The translations under genes and the position numbers were made by a program. A stretch of DNA of 64,000 nt from Maridesulfovibrio ferrireducens (GTDB taxonomy: Bacteria; Desulfobacterota; Desulfovibrionia; Desulfovibrionales; Desulfovibrionaceae), in assembly GCF_016342405.1 (NCBI RefSeq), contig NZ_JAEINN010000001.1, positions 186,001 to 250,000 on the forward strand, given 5' to 3'. Below are positions 27,157-35,705 of this stretch, piece after piece; position 1 is the first letter of the stretch; each line of letters starts with the position of its first letter. The notes under the pieces were generated by a model, which ran no database searches, was not told the DNA's origin, and worked only from the letters and a program-made list of their open reading frames with translations.

Positions 27157-29490
27157 CTATTTCCCGCCCCGCACTTCAAATAAAACCGAATCGGTCCGGC
27201 CCAGTGAATCCGTCACGGATATTTTATGTTTTCCAGCTTTAACTTCGGTGAAAAGTTTTTGATTGAATTCCCCTTTGTTGATCAGCCTTCCGTCTAGAAA
27301 CCAGTGCAGTGTTCCGCTGTCGGCTTCTGCATTCGCTTTCAGTCCTATCTGTTGATATTTTAGAGGCGTTCCTTTTCTTAATAGATAGGGTGTGGTTGAA
27401 GCCGGTGAAATAATTCTCGGCGCATTACCTGCCGGAATTAAATCACAGTCGGGCGCAAGTGGCGGAACTGTCGGTACTTCCATGTTGTTTTCAGCACGCC
27501 ATCTGGCAAGTTGAGCTGGAAGCGTTCTGATAATTTTTCTTTCAAGCTTTTTACGGTCTAAACATTCACCGGAAAGACGGAATCCGCTTTTAGGATCTAT
27601 GAAAATCTGTCTGCAATATTTGCAGGGGGTAAGCTGTGTTTTGCCGGACAGGGTCTGTATGGTGATTTTTTCTGTACAGAAAGGACCGGGCAACTGATGG
27701 CTGTGTGCGCAGACTTTTATTTCGGTTATTCCTGCTCCTTCTGGCTGATGCGGAAGTTTTCCTCTGGGGGATGCCGCGCGTAGTAAATCAAAAAGCAGCG
27801 GACCGGCATGGGAAGCTCCTGATATTCCTTTGCGTGGTCTTCCGTCAGGATTCCCCACCCATACTCCCACTGCGTAATCACCGGAAATACCCAATGCCCA
27901 CGCATCTCTGTGTCCGAAGGATGTTCCTGTTTTCCATCCCGCTTCCGGCATGTCGTTTGTCAGCATCCATGTATCATTCATTTCCGGTCTTGATACTTTT
28001 GAAAGCATTTGAAGCGTAATCCATGATGCTTCAGGTGAAAATAATTGCGAACTTATGTCATTTGTAGATGGCGCGATTTTGAAAGGGCGATATTTTCCAC
28101 TATCAGCTAGGCTGGCATATAAATTTGTCAGTTTCGTGAGTTTTACTTCGCACCCGCCGAGGGCCAGCGGCAACCCATATTCCATCGGATTTTTATTTAA
28201 GGTCGTCAGCCCGCCTTTTCTGAGCAGATCTACAAAATCAGGAACGCCTGTTTGAGCTAAAGTTTTTACTGCCGGAACATTAAGAGAACGGGCGAGTGCG
28301 TCACGCATTTCAACCTGTCCGCTCCATGTCTGGTCATAATTTTCAGGCGAGTAACCCGAATAATCTACAGGTATATCATATAGAAAGGATGCGGGCGCCA
28401 TGAGGCCCTTATCCATTGCCAGCGCATAGAGAAAAGGTTTGAGCGTTGAACCGGGGGAGCGTTTGGTTTCAGCTAGATTAATCGCGCCGCCGTACCCTTT
28501 TTCAAAAAAATCAGCGGAACCGACCAGCGCGCGGATTTCCCGTGTGGGAATATGAATGATGACACACGCGGCGTTGTCGATATCATCATTTCGCAAACGT
28601 GAAACATGATTTTTCAGCCGTTCTTCCGCAGTTTGTTGTAAAACATAATCTAAAGTCGTGACGATTTCAGGAGTTGAACCGCTTCGCTCAAGCGCCATGC
28701 GGCAAAAGTGAGGTGCTTTCAGTGGTACGGGGCGTATTGCGGTTGGAAGAGGAACTTTTTTATTTCGCTCAACTTCTGCGGTGGGGAAAACTCCATGCTT
28801 TTCCAGTTGATCCATTACAAGATTACGGCCCTGTTTAGCCTGCTTGGGGTGCCTGATTGGATCATAATAAGCAGGTCCACGGGGCAGGGTGGTGAGTAGT
28901 GCCGATTGTGCAAGTGAAAGAGTAGATGGATCATGTCCGAAGTAGAAATGTGAGGCCGCCGCGACTCCTTCGATATTACCTCCATAAGGAAGCATGTTCA
29001 GATATATTCCGAGCAGTTCCTCGTTTGAGTGATGTAATTTAAGTTGTATTGCTCTGAACGATTCTTTCAGTTTAGACGACATCGTACGTGATTTTGGTTC
29101 CGCCATGCGTGCAATTTGCATGGGGATAGTAGATGCGCCGGAAACAATATGGCCTGCTTTTATGTTAGAAACAGCTGCGCGCAGAGCTGAGATTGGATTA
29201 ATGCCCGGATGATACTCAAATAACCCATCTTCCGAAGCTATGAGCGAGCGTATCAGAATCGGTGAAATTGTTGAAATGTCCGTATGCATCCGCCGCGCTC
29301 CATCCGAAGGCAGAAAAATACGCAGGGGTTTGTGATCTCGATCATAAACAACCGTAGCGGTTGCGGGATGAAGCTTATGCTCAGGGAAAGGAAAAATTAT
29401 ATCCAAAGCAAAAAAGGCGGCAAAGCAAAAAGCAATGCCGCCAAGAATAATCATTAATTTTTTATGTCTGTTCAAATTATCGCCAACCAA
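27157..29490 (-). CDS. pbpC: penicillin-binding protein 1C (bifunctional transglycosylase/transpeptidase)
   Basis: A 777-residue class A PBP. One N-terminal membrane anchor (about 13-32) precedes the glycosyltransferase domain (about 55-235) with SEDGLFEYHPGI, GASTIPMQIAR and YLNMLPYGGNIEGV. The transpeptidase domain (about 290-570) has SPGSTLKPF (SxxK), SLN and KTGTSFGHRD. A C-terminal BiPBP_C domain (about 690-775) is the hallmark of PbpC. The next gene upstream is an alpha-2-macroglobulin, the conserved partner. The start is uncertain: TTG at 29490 is used, but no ribosome site is evident there or at the ATG at 29454. Confidence 0.93.
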   Translation of the reverse strand: MVGDNLNRHKKLMIILGGIAFCFAAFFALDIIFPFPEHKLHPATATVVYDRDHKPLRIFLPSDGARRMHTDISTISPILIRSLIASEDGLFEYHPGINPISALRAAVSNIKAGHIVSGASTIPMQIARMAEPKSRTMSSKLKESFRAIQLKLHHSNEELLGIYLNMLPYGGNIEGVAAASHFYFGHDPSTLSLAQSALLTTLPRGPAYYDPIRHPKQAKQGRNLVMDQLEKHGVFPTAEVERNKKVPLPTAIRPVPLKAPHFCRMALERSGSTPEIVTTLDYVLQQTAEERLKNHVSRLRNDDIDNAACVIIHIPTREIRALVGSADFFEKGYGGAINLAETKRSPGSTLKPFLYALAMDKGLMAPASFLYDIPVDYSGYSPENYDQTWSGQVEMRDALARSLNVPAVKTLAQTGVPDFVDLLRKGGLTTLNKNPMEYGLPLALGGCEVKLTKLTNLYASLADSGKYRPFKIAPSTNDISSQLFSPEASWITLQMLSKVSRPEMNDTWMLTNDMPEAGWKTGTSFGHRDAWALGISGDYAVGVWVGNPDGRPRKGISGASHAGPLLFDLLRAASPRGKLPHQPEGAGITEIKVCAHSHQLPGPFCTEKITIQTLSGKTQLTPCKYCRQIFIDPKSGFRLSGECLDRKKLERKIIRTLPAQLARWRAENNMEVPTVPPLAPDCDLIPAGNAPRIISPASTTPYLLRKGTPLKYQQIGLKANAEADSGTLHWFLDGRLINKGEFNQKLFTEVKAGKHKISVTDSLGRTDSVLFEVRGGK

Positions 29491-29559
29491 AGACTTTAGT
29501 TACAACGCCTAATTTATCAAGTTCATCAAATCCCTAAACTAATAAAAAGTTTTGGGATT

Positions 29560-29587
29560 CTTAAACCCTTATCCAAAAGGGTTTAAG
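29560..29587 (-). terminator. possible terminator after the alpha-2-macroglobulin gene
   Basis: CTTAAACCCTT and AAGGGTTTAAG form an 11-bp stem 34 bases after the stop codon. On the minus strand the nearest U-rich stretch (CTTTTTATT) lies some bases downstream, so termination would be weak. It separates the gene from pbpC. Confidence 0.5.
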
Positions 29588-29620
29588 CCGCCGGAGGCAT
29601 CCGTCTTTTTCTTCCTCTTT

Positions 29621-32600
29621 CTATTCCCCAATTATCATCTTCCCGATATCAGTAGCGCCAGCCACTTCAGGATTATACATAGCTTCGACCTGTGCCGGAG
29701 GAATTTTAAATTCTCCACGAGTCACGGCCCGTAGCAAAGTCACTTGTTCAATTTTACCTTTTTTAGGAATGTCAGTGAACACGAGCACTCTGTCGTCTCT
29801 GATGTCAACATGGTCGGGGCGAACATTACCTTTTTCTATCCATGGCAGATCTTCGCGCGTGGCAAGCTTGGTATTTTCAGGCTCAAGACCGGATGGAAGT
29901 AAACATTGAATAACCGCATTTGATACGGCTTTGCCTGTGCTTGATACAACTGTTCGCATTGCTACGAGCTGGCCTTGTTTGATTTCTTCGGGATTTAAAG
30001 GTTCGCCTTCGCGAGTCAGGAATTCGTGTTTGATTTCCAGCCCGTGTGAGAAAGGTTTCCAATTGGTGACTAGGGGCACTGCGCGTGAATTTATTGTCCA
30101 TACGGCTGTTCCCGCTGTCGGTACGGAGTCCAGTTCAATTGAGAGTGAAACGTCACCGTGAACCGTTACAACTGTGGTTGAGTTGTTGTCGAATCTGGCA
30201 AGCTCTTTGCCGTTGCTCATAATCCGTCCTGACGGGATGGGCTCAGCCTTTGTCTGACCGAAGAATGAACCTAACGCCATGAAACCGAGCGCGTTGTCCT
30301 GAGTCACATCCTTTTTGTTATCAGCCATGAGATCGGATAGCTTTTGAATCATTTTGGGTATGGAATCATCTGTTTTGTCTGACTCCATGCGAACGAGAGT
30401 TTCAAGAGCGAGATCGCGTGTTTCGGAACTGAAAACGTTGTCTTTGTCAGCTTTCGAAATCGGAGCAGGTCTGGTTGATAGAAGTTGTGTGTATGCTTTC
30501 ATGTCGCTTGTTGCGGCGAAAGCTCCGCCGAGCAGGGTGAGTGAAAGTTCATCGAGCTTGTCGGTTTTCTGTTCACGTAAATAATTCATGGGCCCGTGCA
30601 TAGGCTTACCGCATCTTGCCAGAACATAGAGCGCATAGCTGGGTAATCTGAATGAACCGTTATCTTTTATATTTCCTGCTACATTCGAAACGTAGGCCAG
30701 TGCTGAGTTTAACAGCAGAGTATCTACCTGATAACCGGAAATTCCAGCTTCGTAGAGGAAATGAAGTGCGTAAACAGAGGTCCACTTCTCAGCCTTGCGT
30801 CCGTCAGGCCACATGGAAAAGCCGCCGTCTCCGGTTTGCATCATAGAAAGTCTGCTGAGCGCGGACTGCACCATGTATTGCGGAGAATTTTTATCAAAAC
30901 TTTTGGGTGAAAGTTCACGGGCTAGTTCGGGGAATTTTAGCAGAGGGAAAGCCCCTGATACTATTTGTTCAGTACAGGAATAAGGGTAGCGAAGGAGATA
31001 ATCCAGTTTTCCTGCCATACGGATCATTGGCTGATTACCGATGGTCAGAGTTCGGTTTATGGTTGAATTCATCATTCCCTCAAATTCAGCGGGGAATGAA
31101 GTTTCTTTGTCTTTCAAAAATCCTGATTCACTGCTGCGTTGAACGGGCAGGGCAGGACGTATATTCATATCAATTGTTTCTTCGGCTTTTTCTTTGTTGC
31201 CTTCTGCTGTGATGGTAAAGGTTGCTTTACCTATATTTTTGCCTGTTTGTGTTTTGAAGAAGGCAGTGCTCTGTCTCTCTTTGAATACTACCAATGGTTC
31301 AAAACTCATTTCAGTCTGGAAAGCGCCGGATGATGTTACAGCGACAGTGAAATTTCCGTCAGTAGGAGTGTCGTTACGGACACTTACCGGAATATCGAAG
31401 ATTTCATCAGGAGCAAGGAATCTCGGCAGAGTCGGCGTTACCATAAGTGGTGAGCGGACTGTCATCAGGGTTGATGAAGAACCGAACTTTTTACCGTCGG
31501 TAACAACAGCCATGATTCTTAAGGCTCCGTTGAAGCTTGGAATTTCAGCGTCAAAAGATGCGTTTCCTTTCTTATCAGCTGTGATGACGCCGGACCAGAA
31601 TGTTACAGGTTTAACTCTTCTAATCGATCCGCTGCCTGCAAATTGCTTCATCATGGCAAGAGCCGCGCCACCGCCTGCCGGGGAATTATTGATCGGACCT
31701 GAATCGGGCATGAGCATTCCAAAAGTGTCCGACCATCTTACTCCGAGCGCTCTTTTTGCGTAGAAGTAGTTAAAAGGATTAGGAGTTTTTTGTCCGGTAA
31801 GTCTGAGTATCCCTTCGTCGACTGCCGCAATGGTCAGTTTTGCTCCGGGAGTGGTTTTCACTTTAAATGTAACCGTTTTTTCAGGACGGGTCGTTTCAGG
31901 GGAATCTATGGAAACTGGAAGTCTGTTCGACTGCCTGTTTACGAAAATCGGCACAGCACCCACCGCGCGTGCTGATGCTCCCGGTTCGATATCATTGATC
32001 GACCGGATCAAAGTCGCAGTGACATATGCGTTAGGGCTTAATCCTTTTTGAACCGGAACGGATATGGTTGCTGTGTTTCCTTTTATGGTCAGAGTTTTCA
32101 TCCAGCGGACAGAGCGATCTTCAATAGTAATAAGCATACGTCCCGAGAAGGGGGTGCGTATCTGGAATTTTGCCGTTTCTCCGGCTTTGTAGTCGCCTTT
32201 TCGGGTCGGGATTATATCCAGCCGTGAAGGATTTTCCAGTGCCCATGGGGAATAACCCCATCCCCCGCAGAAAAAGTTTGCCTGTGCGGAAACACCGGAC
32301 TCGGGGTCGCTGAGTATTACGCGATAGCTCCCGAATTCGGCGGGAGTCACTTTAAATGAACCTAGCGCATTCGAAGGAGATATTTTGCGTGTTTCAACCA
32401 ATTGCGGATCACGTTCGGTAACATATTTGAAACCGCCGGACGGAGTGGTGCGGATAATAGTCTGCCAGCGATCTCTGTACAGAGTCATTATCAGCTTGGG
32501 AGCTACGGTTTTTTCGCCTTTCGGAGTGAGCGTCACGTAGTCAAGTTTGACCTTTTCGTTTAGCTCATAGCCCTGTTTGGTAAGTGTTTTCAAGCCGGGA

Positions 32601-35020
32601 TAGAATTTAGAAATATTAACGGGTTCAGTTTTTGTTGCTGTAACTCCGCGTCCACCTGTTTCACTGATTTTTGCGGTTACCCTCGCTTGTAGGGCTGAGT
32701 CTGATTTTAAGTTTTCAGGGATAAGAACAGCGAAAGAATACTTGCCTGTTTCATCAAGTTTCTCATCAGAAACCATAATTTCGCGCGGTTTAAAGGCACT
32801 TGAGTCCGTGTTGAAACGGAATTGTTTGTATCCGTCGGGTTTGAATTCCGACGGTTCAAGAGATACTCGCGCTGTTACCGGAAGATTTTCTGCCGGAGGT
32901 CCGAAAAGATATCTGCCTTCAACTTCAAATTCTAGATTTTCGCCAAGAGACGGTGTTTTGGTTGTAATTATTTCAGTCGCGATTCTGTCCGGCATAAAAT
33001 CTTCAACTGAGTAACGATAGTTGCCGATATTTTCATTACCGGCCAAAATTTTTACAGAGAAGTGTCCGGTTGGTGAGTAATCCGGAATTTCCCTTTTAAA
33101 TTCAACCATGCCCTGACTGTCAGTGGAGGCTGTTTTACGGAAAAGCTCTCTTCCTCGCTGATCAGTGTAAACCAGAACAACGGGCATTTTGCTTGATGGT
33201 GCAAGTTTTTCATTTCTTATAACTGCCACGCCTTTAACTGTTTCACCGGGGCGGTACAGATCTCTTTCACCGTATGAAAAAGCGGTGAAACCTTTCGGAG
33301 AGAGTCTTTGTCCGGCTACATCAAGCCCCGCCATGTCTGTGGCAAAGCGGTCTAAAAGTAGAAAAGTCATATCATTTCTAAGTGTTACAATAACCATGTA
33401 GGGTTTACCTACATCGTGGCGGAAAGCATTCTTTTTGATGATGAGCATGCCTTGTTTGCTGGTGGTTCCGCTTGCCATCACCTGATTCCGGTCGCTTATA
33501 ACCTGCACTTTAGCGTCGAGGACCGGCTTAAGATTCGAAATCGACGATACCCAGAACAGCGTTTCATCTTCGCCTTGTTTCACTACAATCCCGAGGTCTG
33601 TGATCATCACCCATCGCTGAGCTTTCTGACCTTGGCGGGGAACTCCGGCACTGACTCTGTATAACCCTTTTCCACCTTCAGCTATAAAGCTTTGCAGGGA
33701 TAGCGGAGTAATAGTTTTTTTGTTCGGTTTGCCTTTAGTGTCAATTCTACCGGAAAAAATTTTATTGCCGAGAGCTGGAGATATTCCGCCGCCGTAGGTT
33801 GTCGAATCAAAAGCCATGTAACCGTAATGGGTGAATAGCGAAAATAAGTTATTGGGGAAAACGCGGTCGACTTCTACATCAACATGTTTGGCGTTTATTG
33901 TTTCAACACCCAGAGTTTTGTATCCGGATTCTGACAGAAACATCCCGTTGGCAGTGAAGTCAGCAAAAGGTGTGATGTCCGGAATATTTATTTCTGCAAT
34001 GACTTCTTCTTCAAGCACTGCGCTGTCAGCGGCGGCAAGTCCTTTTTTCAGAGTAATTTTATATTTTTTGCCGGGCAGAAAGGAGCCGGACAGGATTAAT
34101 TTTTTACCGGATGAAGATGCTGAGACAGAAACTTCGGGCGTAATTGAAATCATTTCCAGCCCTTGTGTCGGAATTACCGGACTTGAAAAGCCCAGTTCGA
34201 CTCTTGAACCTGAAATGGTACTTGCGCCGCTATATCCATTATATTTCAGGACTGGGTCAAAAACTATTTCAATATTTTTTTCGTAGTCTTTACCTAGTAC
34301 CATGCTGCCTTTACCGTCAGGCATATCTTTAGCAATTTTGAGAGTATAAGTTTTCTTGTCGGTAGTTTTTTCAATCGGAGAACTGACGAAACTTTGATAG
34401 TAATCATCATAATTGGTGGTGATGCTTACAGGAATATCTTTGCCGTCAGGTCCGCTCAGGGAAATATTTTTTAGAGTGTTTTCAGGGTTCACATAACTAC
34501 TGAAAGAAATATTTCCTTCGATCCTGACCTGTTTGCCCGGACCGGGGACCGGCTCAGCTTGTAAATTGGTTTCAGTGACGGAGAAACTGCCTGTCTGAAC
34601 TGAAAAAGAGGTTTCTCCGGTGAGCGATTGACCTTTAAGCAGTAAATTCTCAGGCTGCATCTCAATTGTGAACCGGGTGTCGGGCGCAAATGAAGGATCT
34701 GCCTTAAATCGCAGGCCATAAGGATTAATCCATCTCCATTCACCTTTTACTTCGGGAGTTATTTGTGCCGGAGGCTTTATTAATGCCGCAGAAACTCCTA
34801 GCGGTCCGATGGGTTTGTCAAAAGCAATAAGTAGTTGCGAGTACCCCTGACTGTCGAGGCTGACATCAGTAATGATTACCCCGTCCCCTGCGCTCATTCG
34901 CTCTGAAATGGATTCATGTTTGTTTTTGAGTAGAGCGGAAGCCTGAATAATACACAACATCAGCAGCATACCGATTATGATATTCTTTTTATCTCTGAAA
35001 GGTGACGGTCCTCTGTCCAT
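29621..35020 (-). CDS. bacterial alpha-2-macroglobulin family protein (YfhM-like) with thioester motif
   Basis: A 1799-residue periplasmic, membrane-anchored protease trap. The N-terminus has a hydrophobic anchor (about residues 13-30) with a cysteine in MLCIIQAS, but the residues before it do not fit a lipobox well. Many beta domains (MG domains) follow, with a large A2M core from about 900. The thioester motif SCTEQ (about residue 1348) is intact, followed by alpha-helical repeats of the thioester domain. It guards the cell against host or competitor proteases, and the paired PbpC is thought to repair the wall. GAGGA precedes the ATG. Gap of 130 bases before pbpC. Confidence 0.93.
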   Translation of the reverse strand: MDRGPSPFRDKKNIIIGMLLMLCIIQASALLKNKHESISERMSAGDGVIITDVSLDSQGYSQLLIAFDKPIGPLGVSAALIKPPAQITPEVKGEWRWINPYGLRFKADPSFAPDTRFTIEMQPENLLLKGQSLTGETSFSVQTGSFSVTETNLQAEPVPGPGKQVRIEGNISFSSYVNPENTLKNISLSGPDGKDIPVSITTNYDDYYQSFVSSPIEKTTDKKTYTLKIAKDMPDGKGSMVLGKDYEKNIEIVFDPVLKYNGYSGASTISGSRVELGFSSPVIPTQGLEMISITPEVSVSASSSGKKLILSGSFLPGKKYKITLKKGLAAADSAVLEEEVIAEINIPDITPFADFTANGMFLSESGYKTLGVETINAKHVDVEVDRVFPNNLFSLFTHYGYMAFDSTTYGGGISPALGNKIFSGRIDTKGKPNKKTITPLSLQSFIAEGGKGLYRVSAGVPRQGQKAQRWVMITDLGIVVKQGEDETLFWVSSISNLKPVLDAKVQVISDRNQVMASGTTSKQGMLIIKKNAFRHDVGKPYMVIVTLRNDMTFLLLDRFATDMAGLDVAGQRLSPKGFTAFSYGERDLYRPGETVKGVAVIRNEKLAPSSKMPVVLVYTDQRGRELFRKTASTDSQGMVEFKREIPDYSPTGHFSVKILAGNENIGNYRYSVEDFMPDRIATEIITTKTPSLGENLEFEVEGRYLFGPPAENLPVTARVSLEPSEFKPDGYKQFRFNTDSSAFKPREIMVSDEKLDETGKYSFAVLIPENLKSDSALQARVTAKISETGGRGVTATKTEPVNISKFYPGLKTLTKQGYELNEKVKLDYVTLTPKGEKTVAPKLIMTLYRDRWQTIIRTTPSGGFKYVTERDPQLVETRKISPSNALGSFKVTPAEFGSYRVILSDPESGVSAQANFFCGGWGYSPWALENPSRLDIIPTRKGDYKAGETAKFQIRTPFSGRMLITIEDRSVRWMKTLTIKGNTATISVPVQKGLSPNAYVTATLIRSINDIEPGASARAVGAVPIFVNRQSNRLPVSIDSPETTRPEKTVTFKVKTTPGAKLTIAAVDEGILRLTGQKTPNPFNYFYAKRALGVRWSDTFGMLMPDSGPINNSPAGGGAALAMMKQFAGSGSIRRVKPVTFWSGVITADKKGNASFDAEIPSFNGALRIMAVVTDGKKFGSSSTLMTVRSPLMVTPTLPRFLAPDEIFDIPVSVRNDTPTDGNFTVAVTSSGAFQTEMSFEPLVVFKERQSTAFFKTQTGKNIGKATFTITAEGNKEKAEETIDMNIRPALPVQRSSESGFLKDKETSFPAEFEGMMNSTINRTLTIGNQPMIRMAGKLDYLLRYPYSCTEQIVSGAFPLLKFPELARELSPKSFDKNSPQYMVQSALSRLSMMQTGDGGFSMWPDGRKAEKWTSVYALHFLYEAGISGYQVDTLLLNSALAYVSNVAGNIKDNGSFRLPSYALYVLARCGKPMHGPMNYLREQKTDKLDELSLTLLGGAFAATSDMKAYTQLLSTRPAPISKADKDNVFSSETRDLALETLVRMESDKTDDSIPKMIQKLSDLMADNKKDVTQDNALGFMALGSFFGQTKAEPIPSGRIMSNGKELARFDNNSTTVVTVHGDVSLSIELDSVPTAGTAVWTINSRAVPLVTNWKPFSHGLEIKHEFLTREGEPLNPEEIKQGQLVAMRTVVSSTGKAVSNAVIQCLLPSGLEPENTKLATREDLPWIEKGNVRPDHVDIRDDRVLVFTDIPKKGKIEQVTLLRAVTRGEFKIPPAQVEAMYNPEVAGATDIGKMIIGE

Positions 35021-35280
35021 GGGGTAATCCTCATCATATATATAGCGTTTATTTCTTTGTTCTCAGCGACTGAGGCATAGTGCCATTTTTTTTCTATATA
35101 GTCATCGTAAGATGGAACTTTACTTATCGAATAAAAAGGAAATGTTCAGAGCTGAGGACTATTAATAAGTTTACTTGCGAAATAGCTTAAATACAGGGTA
35201 TGAGATAGTTGTTTTTTAATAGCATTGTTATAGTTGCTTTGTAGTTATTAGAGATTTGTAAAGGTTCAGAGGAGGCCATC

Positions 35281-35688
35281 GTGGAAAATCATAATATTGC
35301 GATTATCGGACTGGGGAGAGTCGGGGCGGTTTTTCTGGAGAAGGTTTTAAATAATGACGGCGCTCTTAAAATAAGAAGCGTTTGCGAGTTAACTGAGACA
35401 GCTGGTAAACGGTTGGCGCTTGAGAAGGGCGTTCCGGTTGGTTGTATTGATGACATCGTTAAGTTTGGTGTTGAAATCGATGTTATTTTTGATTTTACCG
35501 GGGATGAAAAAGTCGCTGAGATTTTGCGCAGAAAGCTGGCAGAATCAGGAAATAATTACACTCAGGTTGCACAGAAAAGGCTTGCAAGGCTGGTCTGGGC
35601 TCTTATCGCCGAGGATGAATATTTGCCGGAAGTCAGATCTACAAAGTCTCAGTCATATGCAGATATGCTTTTGTCTCAGCATGAATAA
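35281..35688 (+). CDS. small NAD(P)-binding Rossmann protein
   Basis: A 135-residue protein that is little more than a Rossmann domain: IAIIGLGRVGAVFLEKVL (the GxGxxG dinucleotide loop) and VIFDFTGDEKVAEILRRKL near residue 75 are like the N-terminal domain of homoserine dehydrogenase or Gfo/Idh oxidoreductases, with no catalytic domain after. It could be a redox sensor or a truncated enzyme. The start is GTG, supported by GGAGG six bases before. It is divergent from the alpha-2-macroglobulin gene and convergent with the histidine kinase (18 bases). Confidence 0.75.
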   Translation: MENHNIAIIGLGRVGAVFLEKVLNNDGALKIRSVCELTETAGKRLALEKGVPVGCIDDIVKFGVEIDVIFDFTGDEKVAEILRRKLAESGNNYTQVAQKRLARLVWALIAEDEYLPEVRSTKSQSYADMLLSQHE

Positions 35689-35705
35689 TTTTTGTATTAA
35701 GGCTT

